DNA of 64,000 nt from Strobilurus pachycystidiatus (GCA_019915135.1 JAHLMK010000005.1:2232001-2296000); one strand, 5' to 3'. Counted from the first letter of the stretch, positions 33,094 through 44,573 are shown. The notes: generated by a model from the letters alone, not told the origin. Numbers and translations are program-made.

Positions 33094-33101
33094 TGACGTC
33101 A
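33094..33101 (+). promoter_or_regulatory. CRE-type bZIP site
   Basis: TGACGTCA, a perfect palindrome, lies 110 bp upstream of the argininosuccinate synthase ATG. Confidence 0.4.
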
Positions 33102-33152
33102 AATCGGATTTAACCCACGTGGCGTCTCGAAAGGCCGAAGGCAAATTTTTCT

Positions 33153-33158
33153 TGACTC
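33153..33158 (+). promoter_or_regulatory. Gcn4/CPC1-type half site
   Basis: TGACTC lies about 53 bp upstream of the ATG. Gcn4/CPC1 amino-acid starvation control uses TGACTCA; here the last base is G, so this is suggestive only. Confidence 0.3.
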
Positions 33159-33210
33159 GGAAGAGGACTTGCAACCTGAATTAAACCATCATCTTCATTT
33201 TGACTTGACA

Positions 33211-34833
33211 ATGCCCGCTGCATCTGGCCGTGTTCTCCTCGCCTACTCTGGCGGCCTGGGTGCGTCTCTCACGCATGTATCTCATACGCATGTGCTAAAC
33301 GTTGCCCAGATACCTCCTGTATCCTCGCCTGGTTGATCGAGCAAGGCTATGAAGTGTATGCTTTCATGGCCGATGTTGGACAGGAGGAGGTCCATTTCTT
33401 TGCCTTCCTTATGTCTGATCTCTGCTGATCATCGCGAAGGACTTTGAAGCTGCCAAAGTGAAGGCGCTGAAAGTCGGCGCTAAGAAGTTCTTCTTGGAAG
33501 TGCGTATCTGGGTACCTTGCTCTCAATAACGCTGACAGTGATCGCAGGACATGAAGCGCGAATTCGTCACTGAATTGATTTACCCTGCCGTACAGGCTAA
33601 CTGCATATATGAGGTTGGCATTCCTCTATCTTGGAAGGAAGGGCTCACGCTGAATCTCCTAAGAATGTTTACCTCCTTGGTACATCCCTTGCCCGACCAG
33701 TCATTGCCCGCGGAATGATTTCCGTTGCTGAGCGTGAGGGTTGCGAGTGAGTCTTACTTTATTTGTCGTATCCTTGTGCTCATGTCATTCAGCTATGTTT
33801 CTCACGGTTGCACTGGCAAGGGTAACGACCAAGTCCGTTTCGAGCTTGCTTTCTACGGTCTCAAGCCCGACATCAAGGTCATCGCGCCATGGCGGTTGCC
33901 CGGTACAGAGGCTTCTGCTCATAGATGTACAGAATATTCACGCCTCCCTAGAATTTTACAACCGATTTGCTGGCCGTCAAGCCCTCCTTGACTATGCCGA
34001 ACAGTCCAACATTGCCGTCACTCAAACCAAGGCCAAGCCATGGTCGACCGACGAGAACATGTTCCATATCTCCTATGAGGCCGGCATACTCGAAGACCCT
34101 AATACCACCCCTCCCGACGACATGTGGAAGCTCACTACCTCACCCGAAAACGCGCCTCAAACCCCCGAGCGCATCTCCATCGAATTCAAGGCTGGTCTCC
34201 CCGTCAAGGTCACTGTCCCCGGCGACAACAAGACCTACACTGACGGCGTCGACATCTTCCTCGCCCTCAATGCCCTCGGCAGGAAACACGGTATCGGCCG
34301 CATCGACATTGTCGAGAACCGCTTCATCGGCGTGAAGTCCCGCGGATGCTATGAGTCTCCTGGCGCAACCATCCTCCGCGCCGCCCACGTCGATCTGGAG
34401 GGTCTCACTCTCGACAGGAACGTCCGTGCCCTTCGTGACCAGTTTGTCACCATCGAATTTAGCAGGATCCTGTACAATGGCCACTTCTTCACCCCCGAGC
34501 GCGAGTTCATCACCAGCGCCATCCCCGCCTCCCAGAGGACCGTCAACGGTCTCGTCCGCCTCAAACTTTACAAGGGCAATGTTGTCATCGAGGGCCGTGA
34601 ATCACCTGAGGGTCTCTATGATGAGCAGCAATCGTCCATGGACGAGCTCGGTGGTTTCGAGCCAACGGACACCTCCGGATTCATTCAAATCGAGTCCATC
34701 CGTATCAAAAAGTAAGTATCCTATTATCCTCACAATCTCAGATTACGAATTCTCTTTTAGATGGGCGCAAGCCAACCTGCGCAAGGGACAGGCGGGCGTG
34801 TCGCCTTCAGATGTATACGGCAGCCGAGTGTAG
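33211..34833 (+). CDS. ARG1: Argininosuccinate synthase
   Basis: ATG 33211 ([16 protein letters not shown]) and TAG 34831-34833. The ATP pyrophosphatase loop YSGGLDTS is built across the first intron (G|AT ACC TCC). Later segments are [63 protein letters not shown], and [19 protein letters not shown], ending [11 protein letters not shown]. It condenses citrulline with aspartate, using ATP, to argininosuccinate, the penultimate step of arginine synthesis, in the cytosol. Seven introns or so; all the ones I followed are GT-AG and keep the frame. Length is about 420 residues, as expected. An upstream CRE-type and a Gcn4-like site would fit amino-acid control. A relic of this gene's 3' end lies about 3.5 kb downstream. 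Confidence 0.95.
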
Positions 34834-36871
34834 ATATTTTTTTCTTCGTGTAATTTTGTATAGAAACCTAGGAGTGGTCGCCACAATCTACTGAATCGAA
34901 CTTGTCACCTGCAATCGCAGCTCGACATTCTTGCCGGTGCTGGCAACCCTTGACGACAATGTCATGGCATGAGAGAAGACGCGGGTCGAAGGTGGGATGA
35001 TACACGCCAACTTCAAATTGAACACTGGTCAATTGATCTATGAACAGTGACAAGTGTGCCCGTAGACCCGATAAACCTTGCTCATACACCGGACCGGTCA
35101 CAGGTCTAGTATCGCCTCCGTCGATCTTCTGCTCTCACGAAAGCTTCTTTCTTCCAGCCTCAGTCGTTCCGGACTTACGCTCGCTGAAGCTCATGACCGC
35201 GCTTTCGCTGAATTCACAGCTAATACTTGGATGAGGCGCAACTGGACTCTGGGATTGGGTAATGTGCAGCTAGTGTTGTCAAGCAATTCTGATCCGTCAC
35301 ACTCTTGATTTGGTTCCTTGGATATCGTTACGCCGCTGCGCCTCCACTCTTTCTCTCACTCACAGTCCACGTAACCTTATCTTGACAAGACGTGAAGGAC
35401 CGATTAGTTCCTGAACTTTGGCTTTGATGGTGACCTTGATCGAGAAATCACTTTGTGTGTTGTGTGGCGTAGGTCTCGCCTCTAGCCAACGGGCGATCTG
35501 GGGTGAAGGGTAGCCACGCCGGAACAATGACGAAAGTGAGTCTTTTGGAATCTTATTTACATTGCTACTAAACGGCCAATGAAAGGTAGAGCGGCATGTA
35601 GTTATATCACTGATACCAGTTACTACGCCTTGTAGCATCATCTGGCCAGTCGTCGACGAACGTTTCATGCGCTTTTTGAGAGCCGTAGAAGCAACACCAC
35701 GGGTATGGCGCAATTGGGTGTGTATTTAATTCTTCCTTTGAACTTGCCCGTAGCTCTCATGCAGTCCTGTACCCCAGAAATGTCTCGCCGGCGGAAAGTC
35801 GAGGAAATAACGTGAAATCTTCTTCTATCCCTGCCAGAGACTAGATCTCATGCTTCCGCTCCTATACTGTGTGGTTACGAGAATCGCTCTCATGTTCATA
35901 TAGTACGATTCTGTTTTCTCCCCTTTGCACTTGCCCGTAGCTGTCATGTACTACCCCAAAAATTGTTTCGCCGGCGGAAAAATCCACGAAATAGCGTGGA
36001 CTCTTCTTCGTTCTCCATCTTCAAGACCAGACCTCATGCTACCGCCACTATACAGTGGGCTTACGAGAATCGCTCTCATGTTTATGGAGTACAAGTTCAT
36101 TTATATCTGCGGTTGGCTACAACGAGACGGTCAGTCTCTCATCTCTACGACATTGCTATTGCTGAGTCGTGTTGCATGTACCGTCCAATACGCAGTATTT
36201 CGAAGGGAAATGTGGTATGTTCCATCGTGTACCGCTAAATTCGCATTCAATGTACTAGACGGCTTTGATATCGCCACATCCGCCGACCAGAATCAATCGC
36301 ACATTAGAAGAACTGCATGGGTTCCATTCTTACCCTGAAGTCTGACATCGAATGCCTTGGACTGTCTTAGGAAGGAAGGAGGGCAAGGAAACTTTTGTCG
36401 TTTGTTTGATTTGCATTCTCCGTGCTTCGTCAAAACCTGACAAGAATTCAGTTAATCCGGTTTCGTAGAGCAGTCGTTGTACACGTTTGCGACAACTTCT
36501 GAGTTGTTGTGTGCGCGCTCTTGTTTCATTGCATCGATGGGCTGGGCAGCCAGGTCTGGCCCGATTTCCAGTGTTGCCATCGAACGCGCGACCTGCTGCG
36601 TTCGCTGTATGTCTTGACTTCTGACATCAACGATAGCTGCTGGGAAACGCAGTCCCACGACTCGCGCGACTCCGTCACGCGCGGAAACGGTCCGTTGGTG
36701 GACAATAACATGACATGTCTGAATTTGCCGTAAGTGAGGTCGACATGATATGAGTTCGTGCCTTCCAAAGTCTCGGATCTCCTTATTCGGACGTTATACA
36801 AGACTTGAAGGAGATGTGGTTTGTTTTAAAATGAGATCCCTCGTCGTCTTTGAGTCTCTTACACCTCTCGC
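34834..36871. other. 2-kb repeat-bearing intergenic region
   Basis: No gene supported. Contains a tandem duplication at 35735-36092. Overlapping frames on both strands lack domains. Confidence 0.45.
35735..36092. repeat. Tandem duplication, two copies of about 170 bp
   Basis: Copies lie at 35735-35907 and 35922-36092. Both contain CTTGCCCGTAGCT, TCGCCGGCGGAAA, then (C)TTCTTC..C..ATC and TTACGAGAATCGCTCTCATG in the same order, with scattered differences throughout. Confidence 0.8.
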
Positions 36872-37445
36872 ATGTCTGACCAGTACCCATATACACATCC
36901 CCGCCATTCAGAGATTGAGGAGGCCAGTGGAGTCGTCGCACGGAGCCGCGACGGCTGGGGCACCTCAATACGAGCAAGATCGCAACTTCCGACGCCACCA
37001 GTTAGTTTATTCCGATTTCTTGACCACATTCTGCCTTTCTACCTCAATCTTTGACTCTCGTAGCTCGAGTCTGATGTGAAACAGCGATTATTGCGAAAAT
37101 TTGACGTCCATGCGCCCTCGGCGTCGTGTTCCGCCGACGCACAGAGAGAGTTGAACCGCGCGTGGTCGTCCGTTGGGACGAGTCTGTCATGGGACGCCAA
37201 TCCCAGTAAGTATGTATTACTAGGCCTGGGTGATGCTCTGACCTTGTCTGGTTGCAGGCCTGTCGTTGGGAACGATTCAGTCAACCTTGACCAGACTGGA
37301 AAGCCAAACTGAATGCGCCGTGTGCGCAGGCATTATCAACAGTCGCATCAAAGAAGTTATCATTGCGTGGTCTAATCTCAAGGTCGGCTTTGGTGTTCCA
37401 TTGTCACGTACGATAGCTGACATTCTTATCAAGGCCACTGGGTAG
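36872..37445 (+). CDS. Hypothetical protein, three exons, 152 residues
   Basis: Exons 36872-37000, 37064-37205 and 37258-37445 total 459 nt and translate without a stop to TAG 37443-37445. Both introns are GT-AG and about 50-60 nt. The protein opens MSDQYPYTHPRHSEIEEASG, includes RRFDVHAPSASCS-like polar sequence (LLRKFDVHAPSASC), and ends with SLGTIQSTLTRLESQTECAV then CAGIINSRIKEVIIAWSNLK and LIKATG. The middle part has heptad-like leucine/isoleucine spacing (LGTIQSTLTRLESQTE), possibly a short coiled coil. I do not recognise the family. The clean splicing supports a real gene. Confidence 0.55.
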
Positions 37446-37659
37446 GATAGTTGGGCCCGTCCGTCGATGTATGAACTTGAAGCTCGCGAAGGTTTGACGT
37501 GGAGTCTGTATTATTATTCTCGTAGCTTTATATCGCTTTACAACTCCTCTCATTTCCTTGTACTTAGCTCTTCCTGAACAACCGAAAATGAAACAAGACC
37601 AAGTCTCTCCCATTTGTCTTGCGACACTACAGAGCTGACCTTCACTCACAGTCCTTCCC

Positions 37660-37724
37660 CTTTCAGCCGTCCATATCTCTTGCTTGACAAAGCCTGTCAG
37701 GCAAGAGATATGGACGGCTGAAAG
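37660..37724. repeat. Short palindrome, 30-bp arms, 5-nt loop
   Basis: Arms 37660-37689 and 37695-37724 are complementary except for one mismatch; the loop is AAGCC. Both arms carry CAGCCGTCCATATCTCTTGC or its complement. Confidence 0.85.
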
Positions 37725-38342
37725 CGGACCGAATTCACATTTGCGAAGCGACACAACAAAGTTCAAACGTATTCGAACGATTGCTTCCCATGCTCGGATA
37801 CATCTCATGAGAAGCTCGGGTTTTATAGAACAACTCACCGGGGTTCGACTTAAGCTTGGTGAGCTTCGCGCAAGGTCCCCGTCCAGCCGGGGGCTTTATT
37901 GGCTTGATGGCGATACCAGCACACTGGCGCGCTTATATACTTGCCAGTGACAACACCCTCGCTGCGACGCGCCGACTTCGGTTGCGTGTGCAATGAGTAT
38001 TCAATAGTGCTGCTCGGAGCTTATCTTTTACATTTGAGGACTTGTATGGTGTCTCTGAGAACAATGTAGTTGGTGAATCCACCTCACCACACTACTCGTC
38101 CTCTCCCTCAGACTTGCCGCCAAGTTGGGCTAATAGTAAGACTTCGCGTTCAGACTGGTGGGGTACCCGGCGTTGCCAGAGTTCATCTCGAGATTCGTGG
38201 TCTCCTGATATAGTGATGCTCCATACCCATCTAAACACGTTCAATGCTGACCGTAGCTTATCTATCTAGAAGTACGGCACACAGCTCCTCCTCTCTAAAA
38301 AGAGGCTTGTAAATTACTGTAAAGAAGCTGTTTTGCGTCCCC

Positions 38343-38425
38343 GCAGGTGTGTACGGTAGTCGCGTGTAATTTTCGTGTAATAAACTTCGGAGTAGTCGCT
38401 ACAGCCTGATACTAGGCTCGACATG
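38343..38425 (+). pseudogene. Relic of the argininosuccinate synthase 3' end
   Basis: Codons 38349-38369 read VYGSRV then stop, the same C-terminus as the intact gene. The following 55 bp, including CGTGTAAT and GAGTAGTCGCTACA, resemble the 3' flank of that gene (CGTGTAAT, GAGTGGTCGCCACA) at 34835-34900. No upstream coding similarity is left, so this is a diverged fragment. Confidence 0.55.
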
Positions 38426-38514
38426 TCGATTCCGAGGCCCGTCGCTGGGCTGGGTGGATAAGTGGACGGAGAGGTCCTGAGTTGTATAACGTAGCACGGA
38501 TGAGCCACGTCGGT

Positions 38515-39880
38515 TTAACCGTTCATTGCCACTGATGGGAGATTTCGGAAGGTGGGTGTTCGCCGCCGCCGTGTGCCTAATTCGTCTTGAGACGCGTCGG
38601 GTTCCTGCGCCGCCTTCTTCTCCTTCTGGAACTGACCAAGGATTTGGAATTGGCCTTGAGTCTCCGCTTCGGGAAAGAGCAATGGTGCTGCTGGTTGCCA
38701 TCTGGAAGCCGCACTGGCGAGCCGCTCCCCGAATGCGCTAGGCTTCGAGACCGGGGGTACGGTCGAAGAGACGTCATTCACTTGTCGGACAGGTTTCTGT
38801 CTTGCGCGAAAGTTGGGTTGGGAAAGGGGCTTCAGGTCGAGGAGAGAAGGTTTACCGTCCGTGAAGAGCAGCTCCGTGTCTGATTCCAAAAGGTACGCAG
38901 ATTGAAACAACTGAGGGTCGATGTGCCCACTCGCGTCACCAATGGTACGCACGGTTCCGTCTGAATGTATCCAGAAGGAAAGGCCGAGGCGGAGAGCCAA
39001 TTCGACGTTGACGACAGCAGCGACGCTCGGTTCTTTGTCTGGGGACAACCTCAAAAGAAAGCAAGGAAGCGATATAGTTCGGACACACCTCTGTATGCAT
39101 GATAATCCTGTACACTCTTTAACAGTTGTGTATGCGGAAGGGCAGAGCATCCGTGACAGCCTTTTGTGGAGATCAGAAAAGACACACAGAGGACAAACAA
39201 GGGACTGACGAGTTTCCGACCACCTCGAGAGTGGGACAAGGAGTATGAGGTGGTGAAACGGGATGTCGGGAAGGCTGTCGACAGAGATACGCTTGGAGGT
39301 GACAGTGACGCCCTGGCGAAACATTCAGATAATGACGTGGACACAGTAAGAGGACTGACGGAGTAGTCTGTCCATCCCTTGGCGCGTATATACCATTCGG
39401 TGAAACGCGCGTCGACCGGGGAGGTCTCCTCTTGAATTTCCAGTGGGCCGTTGAGGGGAGCGGTGCGCTCTACGAGAGCGCGGAGGTAGTCGAGGTTGAG
39501 GTAATCCGTTGTCAAAGTGTAGTACGAGAGCTGGAAGAGGTTTAGACACGCATCAATCTGGCAGAGGTCGGCGACACGCACCACGGAGTTCACAGGCGCA
39601 AAACCGTCGGGACGAATAGGCACTTCCGCTTTGCCGTTCTGCAGAATCCAGAGGATGCGGCGGCAAATTTTCTGATCTCTCGAACTCAGAGTTTGGAGAA
39701 ATGTTGGCGCTTCCTTGCGTTTTTCTGTGCTCAACCTCTGTCAGCCATTGTCAAGGAGTAGGGAGCAGAGGGCGCACCGAGAGGGAAGCGCGGGCCGGAA
39801 ATCGCGAGAGAAGGAGAGGAGGAGAAAAAACGGCGCTGAACTGGTTTCGACTGGTGTAGCAGCGACCTCAGTAGGCGCAT
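38515..39880 (-). CDS. KptA/TPT1-like RNA 2'-phosphotransferase homologue, divergent
   Basis: The likely start is ATG 39880-39878: MRLLRSLLHQSKPVQRRFF plus SSSPSLAISGP, a strong mitochondrial presequence. It is spliced by a 53-nt intron (branch CTGAC) to EKRKEAPTFLQTL. KptA-type features follow: RRILWILQNGKAE then IRPDGFAPVNSVV, an IRAKGW segment, SLPDIPFHHLI, LSRM, and VNVELALRLGLSFW then HSDGTVRTIGDASGHIDPQL. The last segment matches the C-terminal DVxxALxxGIxFxxSxNGVILTxGDxxGxIPP signature of the family. The tail (about 80 residues, with RQVNDVSSTVPP and QFQKEKKAAQ) is disordered. KptA/Tpt1 removes the 2'-phosphate left by tRNA splicing using NAD. Here the catalytic Arg-His of L-R-H is replaced by Gln-Asn, and the IRANQGHS motif is degraded, so activity is doubtful. 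Confidence 0.6.
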
Positions 39881-40503
39881 GGGCGGGAGCTAGGGAGAAG
39901 AGGGGCGGTTCACTGTCGGCTCTGCGCACCATTCATAGTCGACGGTGAGCGGAAGGGCGCGACAGCAGCAACCTCAGCACGACATGGTCGTGGTTGACAG
40001 ACAAGCAAGGAGTTGCCGGAATTGGTCGAAATTTTCGGAGAGTCACGCGAACGCGTTTCAGTGGGCCCGCTTCCACCACCGTTGTCAGCTATTTAAACGA
40101 TGATCTGCTATGCTATTTGTTCTACATAGCAGAAGTGCAAAGGCGCTCGCCTCGTTGGATACGCGACTCTTGGTCCGGACCCTAATTGGTGCACGCAGAT
40201 TGGCTGCATGTCATGATCGATCACAGCGCACCCCGCCCCAGCGTCGGCTCTCTCATCATGCATCCCTGCACGATTTGTTCAACGAATTCTCGTCTGTTTC
40301 CTGAGAGACAAGATTGACTACTTATGAATGCATTTCAAGTCGAACACTGAAAATGCCCAAAACCTTGCAGGAGATACATACATACAACAAGAAGATTCAA
40401 CAGCTGAGTCCTCAACCTCCTTCACCTAACAGAACACATTGTTATACTAGTACTACAAACTTTGAGACAGACATTCACCCTTCCTATATAACAGTCTACT
40501 TGG
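39881..40503. other. Divergent/convergent intergenic region
   Basis: Promoter side of the KptA-like gene and 3' side of the sedolisin. No gene supported. Confidence 0.45.
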
Positions 40504-42702
40504 TCAAGGTGCCGCAAGCACAATAGGCTGCAACTTGGCGAAATCGGGCGTTCCCAACCCAGTGACCGGATCCCATCCAGCCCGAGCAGTAAACCCGTTC
40601 GTGTTGCAGCCCGGGTTGCTACCAGATGTGATATCGTTGAAGCCACCAGCATTGGCGTATAAGAGGGGATTCAGGAACCCGAGCGATGATTTGCCGTTTG
40701 AAAGGCGATAGTCGTTCAACAGAGCAACAATTCCCGCAACGGTCTATATACCATGAGCAAATGTGCTTGATACAGACATGGGACTTACGGGAGCGCTGGC
40801 ACTGGTTCCACCGACAGAGTACACTGAGCCACCGATGACCACGCGGAAGGCATTGCTCTGCCCTGAAACATCAGGGTATGCGCGGCCAGAGGCGCTACAT
40901 GAACCGCATCAGAATGAGGGGATGTAATGGAGAAAATTGGACAGACTTGTAATAGGTAGAATACGTGGTGCCAAATCCAGAGAGGAACGTGGCGACACTG
41001 GCGGATTGATACGAAGGTTGGGAAAAGTAACGCGAGAACCCGCCACCGGAGAAGCTGATACCGACTTCGGGGTTGATCTTGTAAGTTCCGCCCACAGCGG
41101 TCACGTATGGGCAACTGTAGTTATCCATTTGAGTACATTGTAGCCTCCGCCAGTGTGCAGGCAATAGCTTACCTGGCAGGGAAGGCAGGCTGGAAGAGCA
41201 CCTTACTCGTTCCGTCGTTCGTCTTGCAGTCGCCACCGCCGACACTGGATGAACACGAATCATAAGTCTTCAGGTACTCGATTATGAATGCTTCGTGAAA
41301 CCCACCCTTCATCGCCACTGGAGAAGAGGAAGCTGCTTCCACGGACACCGAGCTCGGCGAAGGCGTCGCAAACACTGGCAGCATAATCGCTGGGCACTGT
41401 CTGTTCGTCATCGCCATACGATGTGCTAAAGGTCTTGGGAATCGTGGTTAGCGCTGAGATGTAGTTGAGCCAGTCGAGGTAGGGCTCGTTGGTATTGGTG
41501 GTGGTATAGGTGTCGGCCTTGAAGGGCGGAGAGCCAGCAGTGCTGAACACGTTTGATCAGCGCGATGCCTTACGCGCAGATGATACAACGACAGACCTGT
41601 AATAGGTATTGGGCGTGGGGTACGAGATACCCACGGTGTACTGGATATCGAGATTGGCCTGCGCCTCTGTTAAGCTACTGTTTTGGATGACCAGGAAAAA
41701 GGCCCTACCTCCGTACCAGGATCGTTTTGGTTGTCCAATCCGCCATTGACCTTGACGGTGGTGTAGCTGCTCCCAACTGCATCCGTGCGGTAGCTCTTCA
41801 AGAAGGTCTTCGAACATCACTTCAGTTATATGAATCCAGCAGCGATGATCGATAGACCAACCTGCAAATCAGCGCGGTTGGCATACTCGTCGAGATAACC
41901 GGCAACACCGAGGCTGTTGTTGGCCGTAGCAGCGGGTACGTAGCTGGCAGCTGAACGATTGTTGTCATGAGAAGTATGATACGACGAGATCAATAGACTC
42001 ACTGTTGTACAGCGTCCTCAAGCAAGAGATGGTGATGGCAGTGTTACAGCTAGTGGGTGGCACAGCGTCGACGGAGAGCGACGTGAAACCGACATCAACG
42101 TCAACAGCCTGGATGTGGTTTGTAGCCCTCATGGAATGGACGGTGCTGAAATACGTCGTGGGCGCGACAACGGCGATATGGTTGTGCAGCTCGCTCGGCA
42201 GAGAGTAGCTGAGAGTGCGCACTACGCTCACATCCGACTCCGGATGATAGTATACACCGTAGGACGTCCCGAGCATGCGCTCAGCCTGAGCAACAGTCAT
42301 CGCGATGGTCACCCAGTTGCCGCTGGCAGAGCGGAACGATGCGCTCTCGGGGTCGATGCCGTGGAAGCTGAGCCAGGACTCGAGAGCCTCGGTAGAGTCG
42401 GGATGGGGCGCAACTAGGGCGTCGACCTCCTCTTTCGAGAGATGCTTCCCGTAGCTCTCGTGGTCGGGGGAGCTGACCTCGTACAGTTTAGCAATGAGCT
42501 CTTCGCCGCGGTGCTTCTTCAGTCCGATGCGCATGTCAAGGACATCGTCGGGGTGCGCCTTGGCCTGGTAGACCCAACCGCGGGGGATTTCGGTCCAGGC
42601 GTGCTTCTCTAGCAGCTCGGCACCTTCCCAGCGCTTGTTCACCAGCGGGGTTCCCAAACAGAAGTGGGCGAACGCCAGAACGAGAAGGGGAGACCAACGC
42701 AT
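40504..42702 (-). CDS. Secreted sedolisin-family (S53) serine peptidase
   Basis: ATG 42702-42700 (MRWSPLLVLAFAHFCLGTPL) gives a signal peptide. The pro-region follows (residues about 20-200, with WVYQAKAHPDDVLDMRIGLK). The catalytic domain spans about nine further exons: GVAGYLDEYANRADLQ, AQANLDIQYTVGISYP (Asp and, just before it, Glu of the Ser-Glu-Asp triad). Next are SSGDEG, the CPYVTAVGGTY segment and GGTSASAP, which holds the catalytic serine. The Ca-site region near the end is FNDITSGSNPGC, and the protein ends PIVLAAP. S53 peptidases work at acid pH outside the cell, often as tripeptidyl peptidases. The gene looks intact. A truncated relative occurs at 60783-61220. Confidence 0.9.
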
Positions 42703-43594
42703 GACAGGCAGACTCGGAAGCAGCTGGCTATACGGGAGGAGGGATCGTCTTTATATACGTCGTTGCCATGCGAACATAGATGGATAGGACGATGAAACCG
42801 CGTGGTAGATTGTGGTCTTTGCTCCATCTTGAACGACGATAAGTGGAGAGAGAAGAGAAGCAGGCGAAGGTGATCGGTGGTTATACTAAACGGCCTAACA
42901 TCGCCTACGACGAAGTAAATCAGTCGGAGTCGCTCTTAGTCGGCAGGTTATGTAATTTATGAACTCACCAGAAGCTACAAAATGAAGGAGTAGAAACAAG
43001 AATCGTCAAAGGAGTAGTGTACTGGGGCGAGCATAGGAAGGTCAATGGATCCGAAATGCCCAACTGAGGGCTAGACGGAAACGAGTGAGGAAGACATGCG
43101 TCCACGAGCCGCAAGATGAACCGCGTCAGACACATCCTATGGAGGAGCTTGAAGGTAATACAATAAAGAGATACCATCGTGACTGCTTGCGCAATCAGGA
43201 TTTCAAGAAGACGGTTCTCAGCATATGGACCGGAATCCTTTGCGGGACCGAGCATGCTTGTTGCGTGATTATATCAGAAGAGCATTATGTTGCATATCAT
43301 CGTTCCTCAGAAAGACGTGATAGAGGCGAAGTGGATGTATAGGTGGCACGTCGAGTTCCGTCGAGATTGTCTGCGATCCATGTGAAGGTCCATGCGGCGG
43401 GTAGTGTATAATTATAGCACGCGACTAGAGAAACTTCCGTCGCGGACTCGCGGGCTCGGAACTCGGAAGGAGATTATTCGCAGAAAGATGGGCTGAGAAA
43501 GGCAAGTAGGCAAGTTGCAGCAGGGTGCTCATGGACAATACTGGATAGAAAGATGATAAAATAAATATACAACATCATCAAAAAGTACATACTT
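42703..43594. other. Promoter of sedolisin and 3' region of YJU2
   Basis: A TATATA-containing stretch at about 42754 lies about 50 bp upstream of the sedolisin ATG. No gene supported. Confidence 0.45.
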
Positions 43595-44573
43595 TCAAAC
43601 CGCTTTCGCCACAGGCTTCTTCTTGACCACTTTGATTCCTAGCTTATTCTTCGTTTCCAGTCTAGGCTTCTTCAGCAACTGCGCCTTGGTGGATATGAGC
43701 GCCTTGGCACTGTCCGGCAGTAGGCTCTCCACGGTGGGCTCGATATCGTCCGCCTTTCGCTTGACGGTAATCTCGCCGCCCGAGTCAGGTATCTTGGAGA
43801 ACACCTGCCGTACCAACTTCTCGTCTTCCTCCTCAAGCCTCTTTTTTTCCAGATCCTCCGCTGTCTCAATCTCCTCCATCTCCAGCTTGGCCACTAGATC
43901 ATCCTGGTTCCCGACACGCTCGTTCCGTGCATTGCGTGCCCGGATATCTTGTAGAGCATCAAGGATGTCCATCTCCCGCTTCGAGTCTGCTGTCCGATTC
44001 TCCAGCGCCTTCATTGGGTTGTTCTCCTCCTCTTCGAGTTTCGCGAGTCGATCCTCCGCTTCGACTGCTTCCTCGTCTCGCCATGGTTCGAAATTTCGCG
44101 ATGCACCATGCTCGGCAGCGTAGTCGGTGTTCTTGGGATCGGTCTTGAATGTTATTTCGGCGGAGCACAGCGTGCTGGGAGGAGATTAGCATGCCATTTC
44201 TCGAGCTTGGTACCGGCAGACGCACCATTTGATGTAGAAGCGGAATATCTTGATGCCAAAATAGTCCTCCCCGTCGACGGTCTCCTTTCGGGCGTTGAAC
44301 TTCTTGCCCTTGTAGATGTACTCTCCGCAGGTGTTGCACCGCCTACGCCACCAGAGAAGTTAGGGCCTGAAGACAGTCAAGCATGAATGAGACGCACATT
44401 GAGAAGGGGGCCATGAGACGGACTACCTGCTGCGAGTTCTTGGTTCCCTTCCGCCGCCCGATGAGTTCTGGGTCGAAATCGGGCGGGAAGTATTTGTTGA
44501 GGACTGAATTGCACGCCGTGAGCGGTCAAATGCTTGTATGTGACATAATGAGCGAACCTTTTCGCTCAGACAT
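43595..44573 (-). CDS. YJU2: Pre-mRNA splicing factor YJU2 (CCDC94/CWC16 family)
   Basis: ATG 44573-44571 ([20 protein letters not shown], the family's hallmark N-terminus, with the first intron after four or five codons). Next come [20 protein letters not shown] then [17 protein letters not shown], with an intron inside the methionine codon. [20 protein letters not shown] then [16 protein letters not shown] completes the C-x2-C...C-x2-C zinc site. The protein continues [16 protein letters not shown], a long coiled-coil ([34 protein letters not shown]), and a basic C-terminus ending KKPVAKAV. Yju2 joins the Prp19/NineTeen complex and helps the first catalytic step of splicing in the nucleus. 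The model is intact and of normal length (about 280-330 residues). Divergent to the ER ubiquitin ligase gene. Confidence 0.93.

Larger units (their letters stand above)
32479..33210. other. Divergent promoter region of RRG7-like and ARG1-like genes
   Basis: No reading frame of interest. Contains a perfect CRE-type site and a Gcn4-type half site listed below. Confidence 0.5.
37446..38514. other. Intergenic region with hairpin and gene relic
   Basis: Contains the 30-bp-arm hairpin at 37660-37724 and the argininosuccinate synthase relic at 38343-38425. No functional gene seen. Confidence 0.5.
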
